From Neonectria sp. B-13 (lineage: Eukaryota > Ascomycota > Sordariomycetes > Hypocreales > Nectriaceae): a stretch of DNA of 64,000 nt. The notes beneath the pieces are model-generated. The model ran no database searches. It saw only the letters and a program-made list of their open reading frames with translations, and was not told the origin of the DNA. Position numbers and translations under genes: made by a program. Every line of letters starts with the position of its first letter. Positions within the stretch are counted from its first letter, which is position 1. Shown here piece after piece: positions 1 to 9,931 of the stretch. The DNA is taken from contig NOKP01000009.1 in NCBI GenBank assembly GCA_002682825.1, positions 496,001 through 560,000 on the forward strand. Reading direction: 5' to 3'.

Positions 1-1851
1 GTTTGGGGAGCTGCGTTGCTTCCAGGGTTGGCTCTCTTTTTCCCTTTCTTCGTCGGTGACTTGCTTCTTCCTTGCTGATTCTGCTGAGTATGACTGGGCG
101 CGAGCGATGGTACTCCCTCCCGGATGCTCCTTCCGATCGGTTACTGCCGAGTTCTCACAGTCGGGGTCGCCTGGCCGATCGTAATATTGCTCTGTGGCAC
201 TAGGTGGTACCTAGGACGTGCGGCGTAGGTGGCTTTCACCTTGGCCATCTCCGCCTTCCTGGTTGCGCATTGATTGCTCCATGCCTCGTGTTCGCCTTTA
301 CAGTTGGTACCCTTTCTGGGCACGCTCTTGTCAGACTTGATAGGGCATTTACGGGACGCATGTTCTTGAGCGCAGTAGCCGCATCTCGTTGTTGCCTTGC
401 ACTAGGTTCCTATGTAGCCATATCCTTAGCAATCAAAGCATTGCCTCAGTCGGCACGACCTATTACACAGCTCGCACTGAAAGACTTCCCCATGCCAAAT
501 TAAACCCTTGTCTATGATCTTGTTGGCGTCTTGGGGTCTTGTAAACTCAATGATGATCGAGGAAGCAGTCTTTGCCGCCAGCCGATGTATTTTATTCCAG
601 CGCTTGAGATGAACGGTCTGTTTTCCTAGAGAATGTTGTCTCTCGTGTCCTCAAACTGGCTTATATCCATTGAACTAGTGCGAATGCCGTACACCAGAAC
701 TCCGTATGTTGGGATGTGGACGGTGGCTCCGTTGCCGACCCGGTGCTCCCAGTCCTCAGCGAACTGTCGTAGTACCTCCATGTTCGAAGTCGTAGCCGTC
801 TTGATGCTAAGGTCGCCGCTTTTAAGTTGGTTAGTTGAGACCGTTTTGATGTTTTCTAAATGCTCGTTTCCGCTTTGCTCTATAGCACGGTCTACGTGTG
901 CTTTCAGACTACAAGAGTTCATCGCCCGTAGGCTGGCTATGGTGAGCAGATTCCGAATATTCATTATGAACTCACGAAGCACTTGCGCAAGCGGTGCCTT
1001 GTGCTTCAGCGGATTGTGTATGCTTGTAGCTAGCCCATTTCCAACTGCAACAGATGCGTAGGTCCGTAGCGAGCTCAGCCGATTGTGCTGATCTGCGTTC
1101 TTGATCTCTCTCACCATTGTCATGACTGTTCTGCTGATATCGGTCGATTCTCTGGCTGCCGCCTTCGTCTCGTTCTGTGCTTCGTGGCTCTTGCGTATTC
1201 CTTCCAATGTCTGCTGGCCCGTGTTCGCTGCCTGTTTGAGTTCCGTCTTAATGTCATTGAGAGCCTGCATCGTGCTTTTCGCCGCGATCTTCGATTCGGT
1301 TCTTGCCATCTGCAGTGCGTCGTGTACGGTGCCGAGGTCTGGGATGTTGTGGATCTTGTTGACGAGGGATAGTGCGCCCATGGCCATAAACTTGGCTAGG
1401 CCATGGGGAACGGGTTGGTCTTTCGCGTGTTCGATGCATAGGAGGGCCTTCCTGAGATATTTGCCGAGTTGCGTGGCGTGCTCGCGGAATTCGGCGGGCT
1501 ATGCCACCTCTTGGGGCCACGAGGTCGCCATACTTGTCTAAAATCGCACTGGGCACTGCGATAGACCGCAGGCTATTCGCTTGACCCGTCGGAGAGGCGT
1601 GTAAGGTGCTGTTTATGGCTGTCGTTTCAAAAATTCGTTCTCGCTGTTGTGAAAAGTTTGTCAAAGGAGTTCTGTCAGATTGGATCATGTACAAAGCATC
1701 GGATCGGGTGGTCACGTGGTGATAGCCGAGGCCCTGCCAAGGGGTCGGCGACCCCTTGGCGAGCATAGTCCGAATAGGATGGCGGTCAGGGAAGCCTATA
1801 ACCCCTGACCAACGCCGAAATAGCTCAGTGAAGAATATACACAATACACAG
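1..1851 (-). mobile_element. Decayed Tad-like LINE retrotransposon, ORF1 (gag-like) part
   Basis: This is a minus-strand remnant of a non-LTR retrotransposon of the fungal Tad clade. The longest open piece (626-1387) encodes about 253 residues rich in helix-forming sequence, typical of Tad ORF1. A second piece (141-323) has the CxGEHEAWSNQC zinc-knuckle end that closes ORF1 proteins of this clade, followed by a Lys-rich tail running off position 1. The coding sequence continues upstream of 1387 in the same frame to an in-frame TAG near 1500 and then appears to shift frame (1254-1844 is open in another frame), so ORF1 is broken in at least two places. The reverse-transcriptase ORF2 would lie left of the window. 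Positions 1852-2145 are AT-rich with no gene. The LINE identity is from recalled family pattern; the 5' end at about 1851 is estimated. Confidence 0.72.
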
Positions 1852-2145
1852 TTATCAGTAACTAAGTCAACTGAGTGCCACGCTCTTCGTTAATTATTTT
1901 AATGAAACTCTACCCCATGTCATCAATAGCGCGGTTTTCTCCAGTATGGGATTTCAATCGACCTCTTTAAACAAGTCCAACACAATTTGTTGATAGGTCC
2001 TACTAGCAGAGATGAAAAGTTTCAATTACTATGAATATACTATATAATACAAATTTTCGAAGGAGAATTGTCTTACGGCTATTAACATATATTAATAGTC
2101 CGTTCACTTAACCACTGTATCAAACGCCCTCAAAGGAATGACTTG

Positions 2146-3421
2146 CTAATACAGGTCGTCGTATGTATAACACAAGAAGTCGTTATGAATGTCCATCAAG
2201 TTACGGATTGTTACCGTCGTCTTCGTCGTTGTGCCAAAATGAACTGTGTCATCCAGTGTAACATTGCGACCTTTCTGATTAGTCCAGTCATGAGCTTCAA
2301 CAGGACCGGATATATCAGTCAGTCGCCCTGGTAGGTTCCGCGACTGCCATGACCACCAGACACGGTCCAAATTAGCATGATGAAGATAGAAGAGAGGGTC
2401 GCCAGCTGCAGTAGACTCAGGTTAGTCAATCAGGATCAATCGGACAGCAAGCAGAACAAACATACGACTGCTATAAACATCCGTGATAGTGCCATATAAT
2501 CCCCCAACACCAGGATGGCCAGCTGAATGCAGTGAGGTTTCCGATGAATTCATGAACAGTCCAAAGTTGCCCTTGGCCAGGTTCTCGTCGACCATCTTCT
2601 GGTTGCCCCACCGCATGAACACGTCTGGGACAAAGTCTCGTCGAACACACCAAGGATTGTAGGACACGTTGAATCCAGGCCCCATGTGAATCGTCATGTT
2701 GGCAAATGGTCCGTCCGGTATACACCCACCGCCTGTTCGACCGCTTAGGTCATAGGGCAAGCCGGCAGCTGTGAACGGTACCCCTGGCTCTAGGTTCTCC
2801 ACAGTGCCGGGAACCCAGGCGCCGTTGCCTCCGAATCCGAACTTTGGGTCAAACACGACGGACTCGAACATGGCTTCACGGGAGACGGCGTCGATGGTCC
2901 AGTCCCAGTACGGTTGGGCGCCCCGGAAGCCACAATCTCGAATTTCGCGTTCATATATGCGGATCAACATCCGATGCCATGGGTAAAAATATCCCTCGGT
3001 CTCAGTCAGCAAAAAATACAGGCGTCCAAAGAGGCGTGGCTCCTCACAGTGAAGTGATTTGCGCTCGTCTGAAGAATGTGATCGCCGAGGAAATCTTCAA
3101 ATCGATTCGTGACACCAGGCATGTCGCTCTTTGAAGTTCTTGGCTTCTTATGCATCAAACATTTGACAGCCTTCATGTATGAATTCTGTTCGTGATGCGA
3201 GAGAGAGCGCCTAAATTAGAGACCGTTAACCTTCCGTGCTCCTTGTCACAGAGATGAGACCCAGCGTGTTAGTGCAAGACTTACCATTCCTTTCGGACAA
3301 TGGGCTTGGAACATTTCGCCTTTGACGGCAGCAGCGACGCGCCAGATGTCTCTGTAGTTGGGGCAGCGTTGAGGGGTACGCCCAGCCACAGCATGAAGAG
3401 AAAGATTAGCCAGTTCTTCAT
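2146..3421 (-). CDS. Secreted tyrosinase (polyphenol oxidase)
   Basis: This is a type-3 copper enzyme that oxidises monophenols and diphenols to quinones, probably outside the cell. The model has four exons: 3421-3285, 3210-3048, 2994-2466 and 2405-2146 (introns of 74, 53 and 60 nt), giving 362 residues with phase closing throughout. The start at 3421 is chosen because it opens a signal peptide ([14 protein letters not shown]); an upstream in-frame ATG at 3532 would bury it. The CuA site is HILQT, then NHF and PWHR, the second and third histidines being brought together by splicing at [11 protein letters not shown]. The CuB site is SLHSAGH plus the [12 protein letters not shown] signature. 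The short length fits the small secreted fungal tyrosinases without a long C-terminal extension. No disruption is seen. Confidence 0.9.
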
Positions 3422-3538
3422 GATCGATATAACAAAAGAATCAGAAGAGGAAAAAAGTGGTTTGATCAAGTATGGATGAAACGATAAAAGCTCTACAGGA
3501 CCAGATGTAATATTGAAGTCAATGATGGACAAATGATC

Positions 3539-3546
3539 TATTTATA
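3539..3546 (-). promoter_or_regulatory. TATA box of the tyrosinase gene
   Basis: TATAAATA on the minus strand, 118 bp upstream of the chosen ATG at 3421. Its spacing supports that start over the more upstream ATG at 3532, which it would almost touch. Confidence 0.5.
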
Positions 3547-5474
3547 TGCGGTAACTGAACCCACCAAGCGGGGATTACATATTGAGCTGCTAATTCAGGG
3601 CACCGACACCGGCACTCGCATCAATCTGGGAACCCGAGACATCGGTATAATGGACAACGATCGGGAGCACGGAGATCGCAAATCCGTGACTTGACCAGGG
3701 TAATTGACTTGGCATGACTGTTGAAGCCTTCGCGGACGGAGCTTCGGTGTTGACATGGTATGCGATATGGAGTGGATATTGTCTTGCTAGAGTTTGCCCC
3801 TTGACAATATGGACTAGCCCCACTGATTTCATTGGCTAATGCTTATGCTGCATAGTCCACCCCGTAGACATTTTACAAGACAATATGGAACGGATAGTAA
3901 GGTAGGGAGGGGTCTACGACCCGGGATGATGACTGTTCAATATCTACGGCACAGGCCGCAAGAATAAGTGATACCACGTTCTTGGAGTTTGCATCATTCC
4001 TGAAGTCTTCTCGTTGCCTTCAGGTGACAAGTCACACACTTTGCCGGTTGCGATCAATTCCTGTAACAGCATGAAGAGATTTCTTACTTTGTATGGCCAT
4101 TTCGTTGCCTCCACCTGGACCTGGACTGACATGTCTGTGCGTTAAGGCTGTGCCAGGAGGTTCTTGCGCTTACTCAGCGCCGTATCTACGGGGCCCAATA
4201 GATGGGCCCCATCCATCACCAACCTGTCTTGATAACGGGTCCGTCTCGCTTCCCAGCCGGGGCAAGGCTCTGTAACTTCCCGCAGCCACAATACGAGCTC
4301 ATGATGATTTCAACACTGTTGTTCGAGCCTGGACTCGCTGGAAGCGGCTGAGGAAGCATAATGCACTGACTCTCTGTCAAGCCTATATGTACAAGGTAAA
4401 CTTAGGTTTGATTTCAAGTAGTAGGCTTCTTCTAGTAAGGGCCTTTTAGCCTTAGTATCTTATTCATTAAAAAGTTCAAGACTAAGTAAATATCATAAGT
4501 ATATTATTTCCTTATAGCTCATTCGCTCAACTTAGGTTAAGAACCTTCTTTTTAAAAAACAAAAGGTATTTAGAAAGCAATTAGGAATTTAATATATAGC
4601 AAAAGACATTAGTTAAGCTATAGTTATATTTATTACTTTAGGGTTCTAGAAGCTATTACTCTCTCTATACTACTAATAAGGAGTATTCTATACTAACTTA
4701 GTAGATATCTTACAGTTGGCATAAAAACTATACCTAAACAATCAAAGGACACTTAAGATTATCCAAAATTGCAATAATTACTGTAGTTTAGTACAGCAGA
4801 GAAAGAGGGAACATCCAAGATCCCGACTGCCGCTGAGTCAGCGGGTCATAAAGTCAGATACGACTTTGCGTAATCTACTAACGCAGGGCCTAAAAATAAC
4901 TGAATGGCTTGGTGTCTCAAGCGCCTCGATCGGAGAATTACATCCCTGATGATCACTTCTGCCAAGCCCGATGCCTTGATTTTCTGTTCAGTCTTAGGTC
5001 CGACGGGCTGGGGAACATGGGTGAAGTCGAATTTTACTGGCCTAGAGCATTCCCGTCGACACTCATCAAATTGGGGATCACGGACGCGGATAGCACCACG
5101 ACGAAATCGAGACAGTACATGACTACAAAGCTGTACCCACGGGTTCTCTACATCTTCTCGGATGTGGTAGTTTAAATTTTGAAACCAGAAGTCAGAATGT
5201 TACACATGCCGCCTCAACCACACGGGCGACAGAGGAGCACGACCAAGAAGCTGCAAGATGTTACGTCTCACATCTCGCTGTCGTGATTCAAGAACAGGCA
5301 CCCGATTCAGATAAACAGTTTTCGTGGTCTCTGACCATTACACCTTTTCTTAACACTCCTTGTATCTATATATTCTAGCTCGACTTTCCGCCCATACACA
5401 TAAGCCCTCAACTGTTCCATTCCGAGACGGAGTCTAAAGCCGTCACATAGGCCCTCTATTCCACCCCCAGCAAC
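3547..5474. other. Intergenic, with AT-rich block 4380-4860
   Basis: No gene is supported here. From about 4380 to 4860 the sequence becomes strongly AT-rich, with recurring words such as CTTAG/CTTAGTA and TATAG/AGCTATA, unlike the surrounding DNA. That composition is what an old repeat-induced-point-mutated transposon relic looks like in ascomycetes, but no protein similarity can be read. Small ORFs at 3590-3832, 3944-4132 and 4904-5175 have no recognisable features. Confidence 0.5.
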
Positions 5475-6464
5475 TTAGCCGCAGACGTCGGCCAACGCAT
5501 CGTTGAGTCCCGCCCAGAAGACGCGGATGATAAGATGCCCGAGGCTTTCTCCGCCTCGTCGAATCTGCATGGAGAAGTTTTCCTGGTCGCCATAGGTCTG
5601 GCGCTCCTCGACCGCCCAATGCAGGAGGATGATCCTCTCCTCGGGTGTAACAGCGTCAACGTTATGGTTGTTGTGTGCGGCCCACTCGAACTCGATCAGC
5701 ATCTCGCCGGGGGCCATATACGCCGCGGGCCGGAGGGTTGAAGGCTGGCCCTGCGCATTATTCCAGTCGACAAGCAGATTTTCCATGCCGTTCTCGAGTT
5801 GTTCAGTCGCGATGGTCTCATCGGGCCCCCACGCGGCGCGGATGTTTGCGTACAACCCCGTGTTAGGGATATTCCTCGTTTCCTTGCTCCACCAGTTGTT
5901 TGCACGTTTTTCCAGGTTCGGATACTCGCCGTCCTCGCCTGGCCAAGTCTGAACCTCCGTCTCCTTGGTTTCTTCCCGCTCGTCCAGGGTCAAGGCACTC
6001 CGGCGCCCTAGCAGGCCACGCTTTCGTTTACCCTGGGGATTAGGGGTATCCTTCCGAGCGACCTTAACAAACGTCTTGAAGCCGCCGGAGTCGCTATAAT
6101 CATCGAGCGAGACGTATCCCGCTACATTCCCGTCCGCCTTGTGTCTGGCGTGGACGATCCTAGCTGCCGTCCACACCGCCTCGTAGTAGATGGCCCTACG
6201 GACGTCTGAAGAGTCGCACATGGAAATTTCGCAGTCGCCCGCCGTTGCCAAGGAGACGCAGCCGTTTGAAGCCTCTGGGACGACTTCACCAAAGTGCTCC
6301 TCCAGCTGGTTGGTAGCTTCCGCGCAATCCTTGGTCGACGCGCGCCACTGGTCGTAGCCCTGGAAGCCGTTCGTGATACCGAGAGAGTTGCAGTTGACGA
6401 TTTGGCTTGCGGCAAGCTGGAAGCTACCGAGGCCAAGGAGAACGAAGGGAACAATGGAAGGCAT
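5475..6464 (-). CDS. Secreted protein of unknown function with a dibasic processing region
   Basis: A single exon encodes 329 residues. The first 20 residues (MPSIVPFVLLGLGSFQLAAS) form a signal peptide, so the protein is probably secreted. I do not recognise the family. The mature protein has six cysteines, mostly in the first third. A basic stretch near residues 145-155 (KRKRG, then GRRS) and a further LEKR near residue 185 look like Kex2-type cleavage sites, which would split the protein into an N-terminal Cys-containing domain and a C-terminal domain of about 145 residues. The ORF is intact and has a TATA box at a sensible distance. It could be a secreted effector-like protein or a processed pro-protein; no enzymatic motif is visible. 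Confidence 0.75.
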   Translation of the reverse strand: MPSIVPFVLLGLGSFQLAASQIVNCNSLGITNGFQGYDQWRASTKDCAEATNQLEEHFGEVVPEASNGCVSLATAGDCEISMCDSSDVRRAIYYEAVWTAARIVHARHKADGNVAGYVSLDDYSDSGGFKTFVKVARKDTPNPQGKRKRGLLGRRSALTLDEREETKETEVQTWPGEDGEYPNLEKRANNWWSKETRNIPNTGLYANIRAAWGPDETIATEQLENGMENLLVDWNNAQGQPSTLRPAAYMAPGEMLIEFEWAAHNNHNVDAVTPEERIILLHWAVEERQTYGDQENFSMQIRRGGESLGHLIIRVFWAGLNDALADVCG

Positions 6465-6625
6465 TGTAAAGGTTGGGGGAAGAGACTTTGAGTTGTTGGT
6501 TCGCTGTTTCGATGTTCAAAGAATCAATGTTGAACTGTTGCCCAAAGTAGATGGACTGTTGAGAGGAAGGTTGATTGATGATCTTGTTGTAGATAGATGT
6601 CCAGAAATATCGTCGAGTCGGTCCC

Positions 6626-6632
6626 TTTTATA
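6626..6632 (-). promoter_or_regulatory. TATA box of the secreted-protein gene
   Basis: TATAAAA on the minus strand, about 160 bp upstream of the ATG at 6464 with no closer candidate, consistent with a short 5' UTR. Confidence 0.45.
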
Positions 6633-7796
6633 ACAGACTGAGGTGGACTCGGAAACCAAGCTTGTAGTAATCCATGCCATGGGTAGTGGCGGTTCACATT
6701 CGCAACTAACACAGCCTCCTCCTACATGCAGATTAAACAACTGTTACGTAGGTATGCTGGCCGGGAAGGAATGTTGGATACCTGCCTGTGTTAAGGGTGG
6801 ATTCACTTTTGGAAGGAATAGCCCCCAAATTTTAAGCTAAAATTAGTATGCTGACTGCATGCTCGGACTGATACAACATGGAGGTAAGCAGCGTTCCTGG
6901 CGGCAATTGATGAGTGCGAGCGCGGGGATTATATAATACAGTCAGCCGCGAGATTATCGTTTAACACGACAACATCCATTGAAACAATCCATGGATGCTC
7001 GGATCGCTCCACATGCAGCGTTGACTGTGTCATCACTACTTTCCGGCTGCTCCAGCATGTTTAGGCACATCATTGGGCATGTTCACCGCAAGGAGCCAGA
7101 AACATGCGGATTCATAGCGTCATGGTACCGCAACGAGACTGAAGATGATCTGATTCAATGCTAGGCATACGGGGATCGCAAATAATCAATAATGCCAAGA
7201 ACAGGACCTTAGGTGGGGTGCTCGGAGTTATGTGGCGAAGTCGGTCGGAAAATAGGATCTCCACAAATGAAGTTCCGTGGGGCACTCGCTCGGACTCCAT
7301 CGCCAAAAGCTCAGTCCGAGGTAATGTAGTTATGCTGATCATGCTGGTTAAATGACATGAGCAGTCATGCTGGTGATGGGCCCAGATTTGGCGTTAAATT
7401 TCTTTCTTCGTAATGAGCTTTGCTCTCCTTTCATCTTTCAGCAACTGTGGAACGACGTGGGCGTTTCCTAACACATGGACTTCGAGACGGTCGTTACGAG
7501 CGGGCGATATGCGTGACGGACTATACGGAATACGGTGGCCTCATGGACGAATGCGACAAATCCAGAGCGAGCCGCTTTGAAGATAAGATACGCTTATATG
7601 GCCTCTCTTGGTGTTTGGTGCACATGATGCACATCCGGGGCTCGCTCATCGGAGGGCACATTGACTAATAGAGAAACTCTGCTGCACCTTTATCATCATG
7701 GTAGACGTGACTTTCAGCTAGCAGAATTTAACTCGAAGTAAGCTCGACAGCCGTGGAGAAGATCCCCAATGGCGCGTTGGACGCTTTTTAGGCCTC
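6633..7796. other. Intergenic, nothing recognised
   Basis: Short ORFs on both strands (for example 7112-7342 and 7420-7668) show no domain, signal peptide or splice-supported extension. It contains the upstream region of the secreted-protein gene and the 3' flank of the HeLo-pseudokinase gene. Confidence 0.5.
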
Positions 7797-9479
7797 TCAG
7801 AATGAGATCTCGCTCAGCCGGAACAAAACCTTCTCGATAAACTTCAACCCAATCAAAATCCCATCCTCGTCTTGCAACTCACTCTCTCCGCCAAAGTCCG
7901 CATTTCCTTCGTCAAGGCAGGTAAGACAGTTAACCACGACAGACGTATACTTATCACCCATCCTCATTGGAAGTTTGGACTGGGCAAGAATGACCAGATG
8001 ATCCTTGACCAAGGGGAAAGGCTTAGAGTCTAACGTCTCTTGCTTGAAGTCATTTATCTTCAATCCCAAAGCCTCGCTTGGCGAGACCTCGATTTTTCCA
8101 TCATCTGCCTCGTACTCGACAAAGCTCATCCATAGTCCAAGCTCCAGCAAACAAACCCCTAGGCTATACAAATCATGCTGCATCGAGTATTTATCTTGTG
8201 CGCGAACTCCCTGACGAGATGGATGTCGATACAGGTTTCGTTCCCATGCAACATCGCCTCTGAGAAGAGTATGGAAGTTCACGCTGCGAAAGGAATCGAA
8301 GCCGAGCACGTAAGCATCGCCGAGAAGCTTGCTGTTGCCCAAGGTACCGTCGCTAGGAAACAATAGAATTGTCTCTGGTCGAATATTCTTGTGAACAAAG
8401 TCACAGGCGTGCACAAAACTGACGGCTCTGGCAAGTTGCCTTGCGACATTCAAAGTATCCGTCAGACTGAAAGTTGACGGCTGCATCAGTCGTTGCCTTA
8501 ATGTCATAGGAACGCCCTCTGTTGGCATACAAAAAACCAAGTCTAGTGATGCAAGTCGCCGCGTTTCTAGATCTTTCCTTTTGACGAGCCCATGGCATGC
8601 AAGGAGACCGAAAACGGCTGTGTCAGCTTGGCTTAACTTCTTGACCAAGTCCTCTGTGTCTGCCCTGGCGGCGGGGACGTCAAGGTTTGAATCGCAGAGG
8701 ATTGTATCGACAAGATATATTTTTGAAGAGCCAGTTCGCCGAACAAGTCGCGTTTTGGAAAACGGGATAGATGTTGCATTGTCCCAGTCTAATCCATTCT
8801 GAAGAAGGGATATGTGTATGTTCGTATCCGGCGCGCTCTTCAAGACATTGCGTAGGGACTGCGCCGCGGTCAAAGTATGACCGATATTGGTTATTGGAGT
8901 GTCTGTCGAGCGTAAGGAGGAGCCCGAAATTGAACTAGACTGTAACTCGGTGGCCAGTTCTACATCGACGAGTTTGTCGTCGATTCGAAGCATCAGGTAC
9001 CAGCTAGGATCAAAAAGACGTTGCCATAGTTGCAGTTGAGATACCGTCTCGTCGAGACCTTCACGGACCAAAAAGAGCTTCCACTTCTTGACGCCATTGT
9101 CGGGAGGCTTTTTAGAGATGGACTCAAATTTGGTCACCGCTATTATCAGCTTACTTCTGAGCATCTCAAGAACCTCAAATTGAACCCTGCAATGCTCTTT
9201 GTCAAGCGTCTTCGTGATACGCTTGACGAAGTCGATCTGAGTAGCTGTTCGACTCCATATCGCCTCTACTATTAGGATTTTCTCCTTGACAGATTCGTCG
9301 GCATTTTTGAAGTCTTGATACAGCCCGACGAGCCTCTTACCATATCTGCACACGGATTAGCGCTCACGGTCTTGGTGGTTGCTGCGGGTCTTTGTTGCTC
9401 TTTGACCTTGAATTTGAGTTACTTACTTGAGGCAGAGATCCGCTGCAGCGACCACCGCAAGGATCAATTCGGCGCTCAT
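7797..9479 (-). CDS. HeLo-like domain fused to a pseudokinase (MLKL-like architecture)
   Basis: Two exons (9479-9427 and 9345-7797; 81-nt intron) encode 533 residues. The N-terminus (MSAELILAVVAAADLCLKYGKR) and following helices to about residue 150 match the fungal HeLo/HeLo-like four-helix cell-death domain. A kinase-fold domain fills about residues 200-533 but lacks catalytic residues. No glycine loop or VAIK lysine can be found, the HRD motif is HKN (336-338) and DFG is replaced by GFD (366-368). The helix-F region (HDLYSLGVCLLELG) is kept, so the fold is probably preserved. Mammalian MLKL has the same order: four-helix bundle, brace, pseudokinase. The likely role is a membrane-acting cell-death executor switched by its pseudokinase; that is inferred from architecture. 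It is divergent from the active kinase at 9932 with a 452-bp shared promoter. Confidence 0.85.
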
Positions 9480-9931
9480 TGCTTCTTGAACGCTACCCAG
9501 ATTGTTCCAAAGAAGCTGCCAAAGCGTTCGGATGATGATGGAAAGCGTGGAAAAGACAAGGACCAAAGAAACCGCCAAGTTGAAACGAGGCTCGGAGTCG
9601 GGTCTCGGAACATAATAGAGGTGCATGAATACGCCACAAGCATATGTGCCTCAGGCAAGCAAAGTAAGCAAGTGACCAGGCTTGATCTTCTGTTACCACA
9701 GCCTTAAGCACCCCACCTAGAGTTCTCTCTTTCGACCATCGGGCCAGAATCAGTGCCACTTTGGTAACACGCTTCGGATACACCACAACAACCTCCTCTC
9801 AGCTAATACACCGAAAATAACAGCATTATTGAAGCCCTTGAATCCAATTTAGGGCTTCCATCGCGACTACCTCGCCCATAACGCCACGAAACGCCGTGCT
9901 GTGACTAAAGCAACCCGAGCGGGGCACGAGT
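9480..9931. promoter_or_regulatory. Shared divergent promoter of the HeLo-pseudokinase and kinase-RING genes
   Basis: 452 bp lie between the two start codons (9479 minus, 9932 plus). No other gene fits, so the two genes probably share regulatory sequence. I see no clear TATA box. ORFs crossing this region are antisense or out of frame and lack features. Confidence 0.45.

Noticed and set aside
7912..9250. HeLo-pseudokinase as an active kinase
   Set aside because: HRD, DFG, the glycine loop and the VAIK lysine are all missing, so catalytic activity is unlikely.
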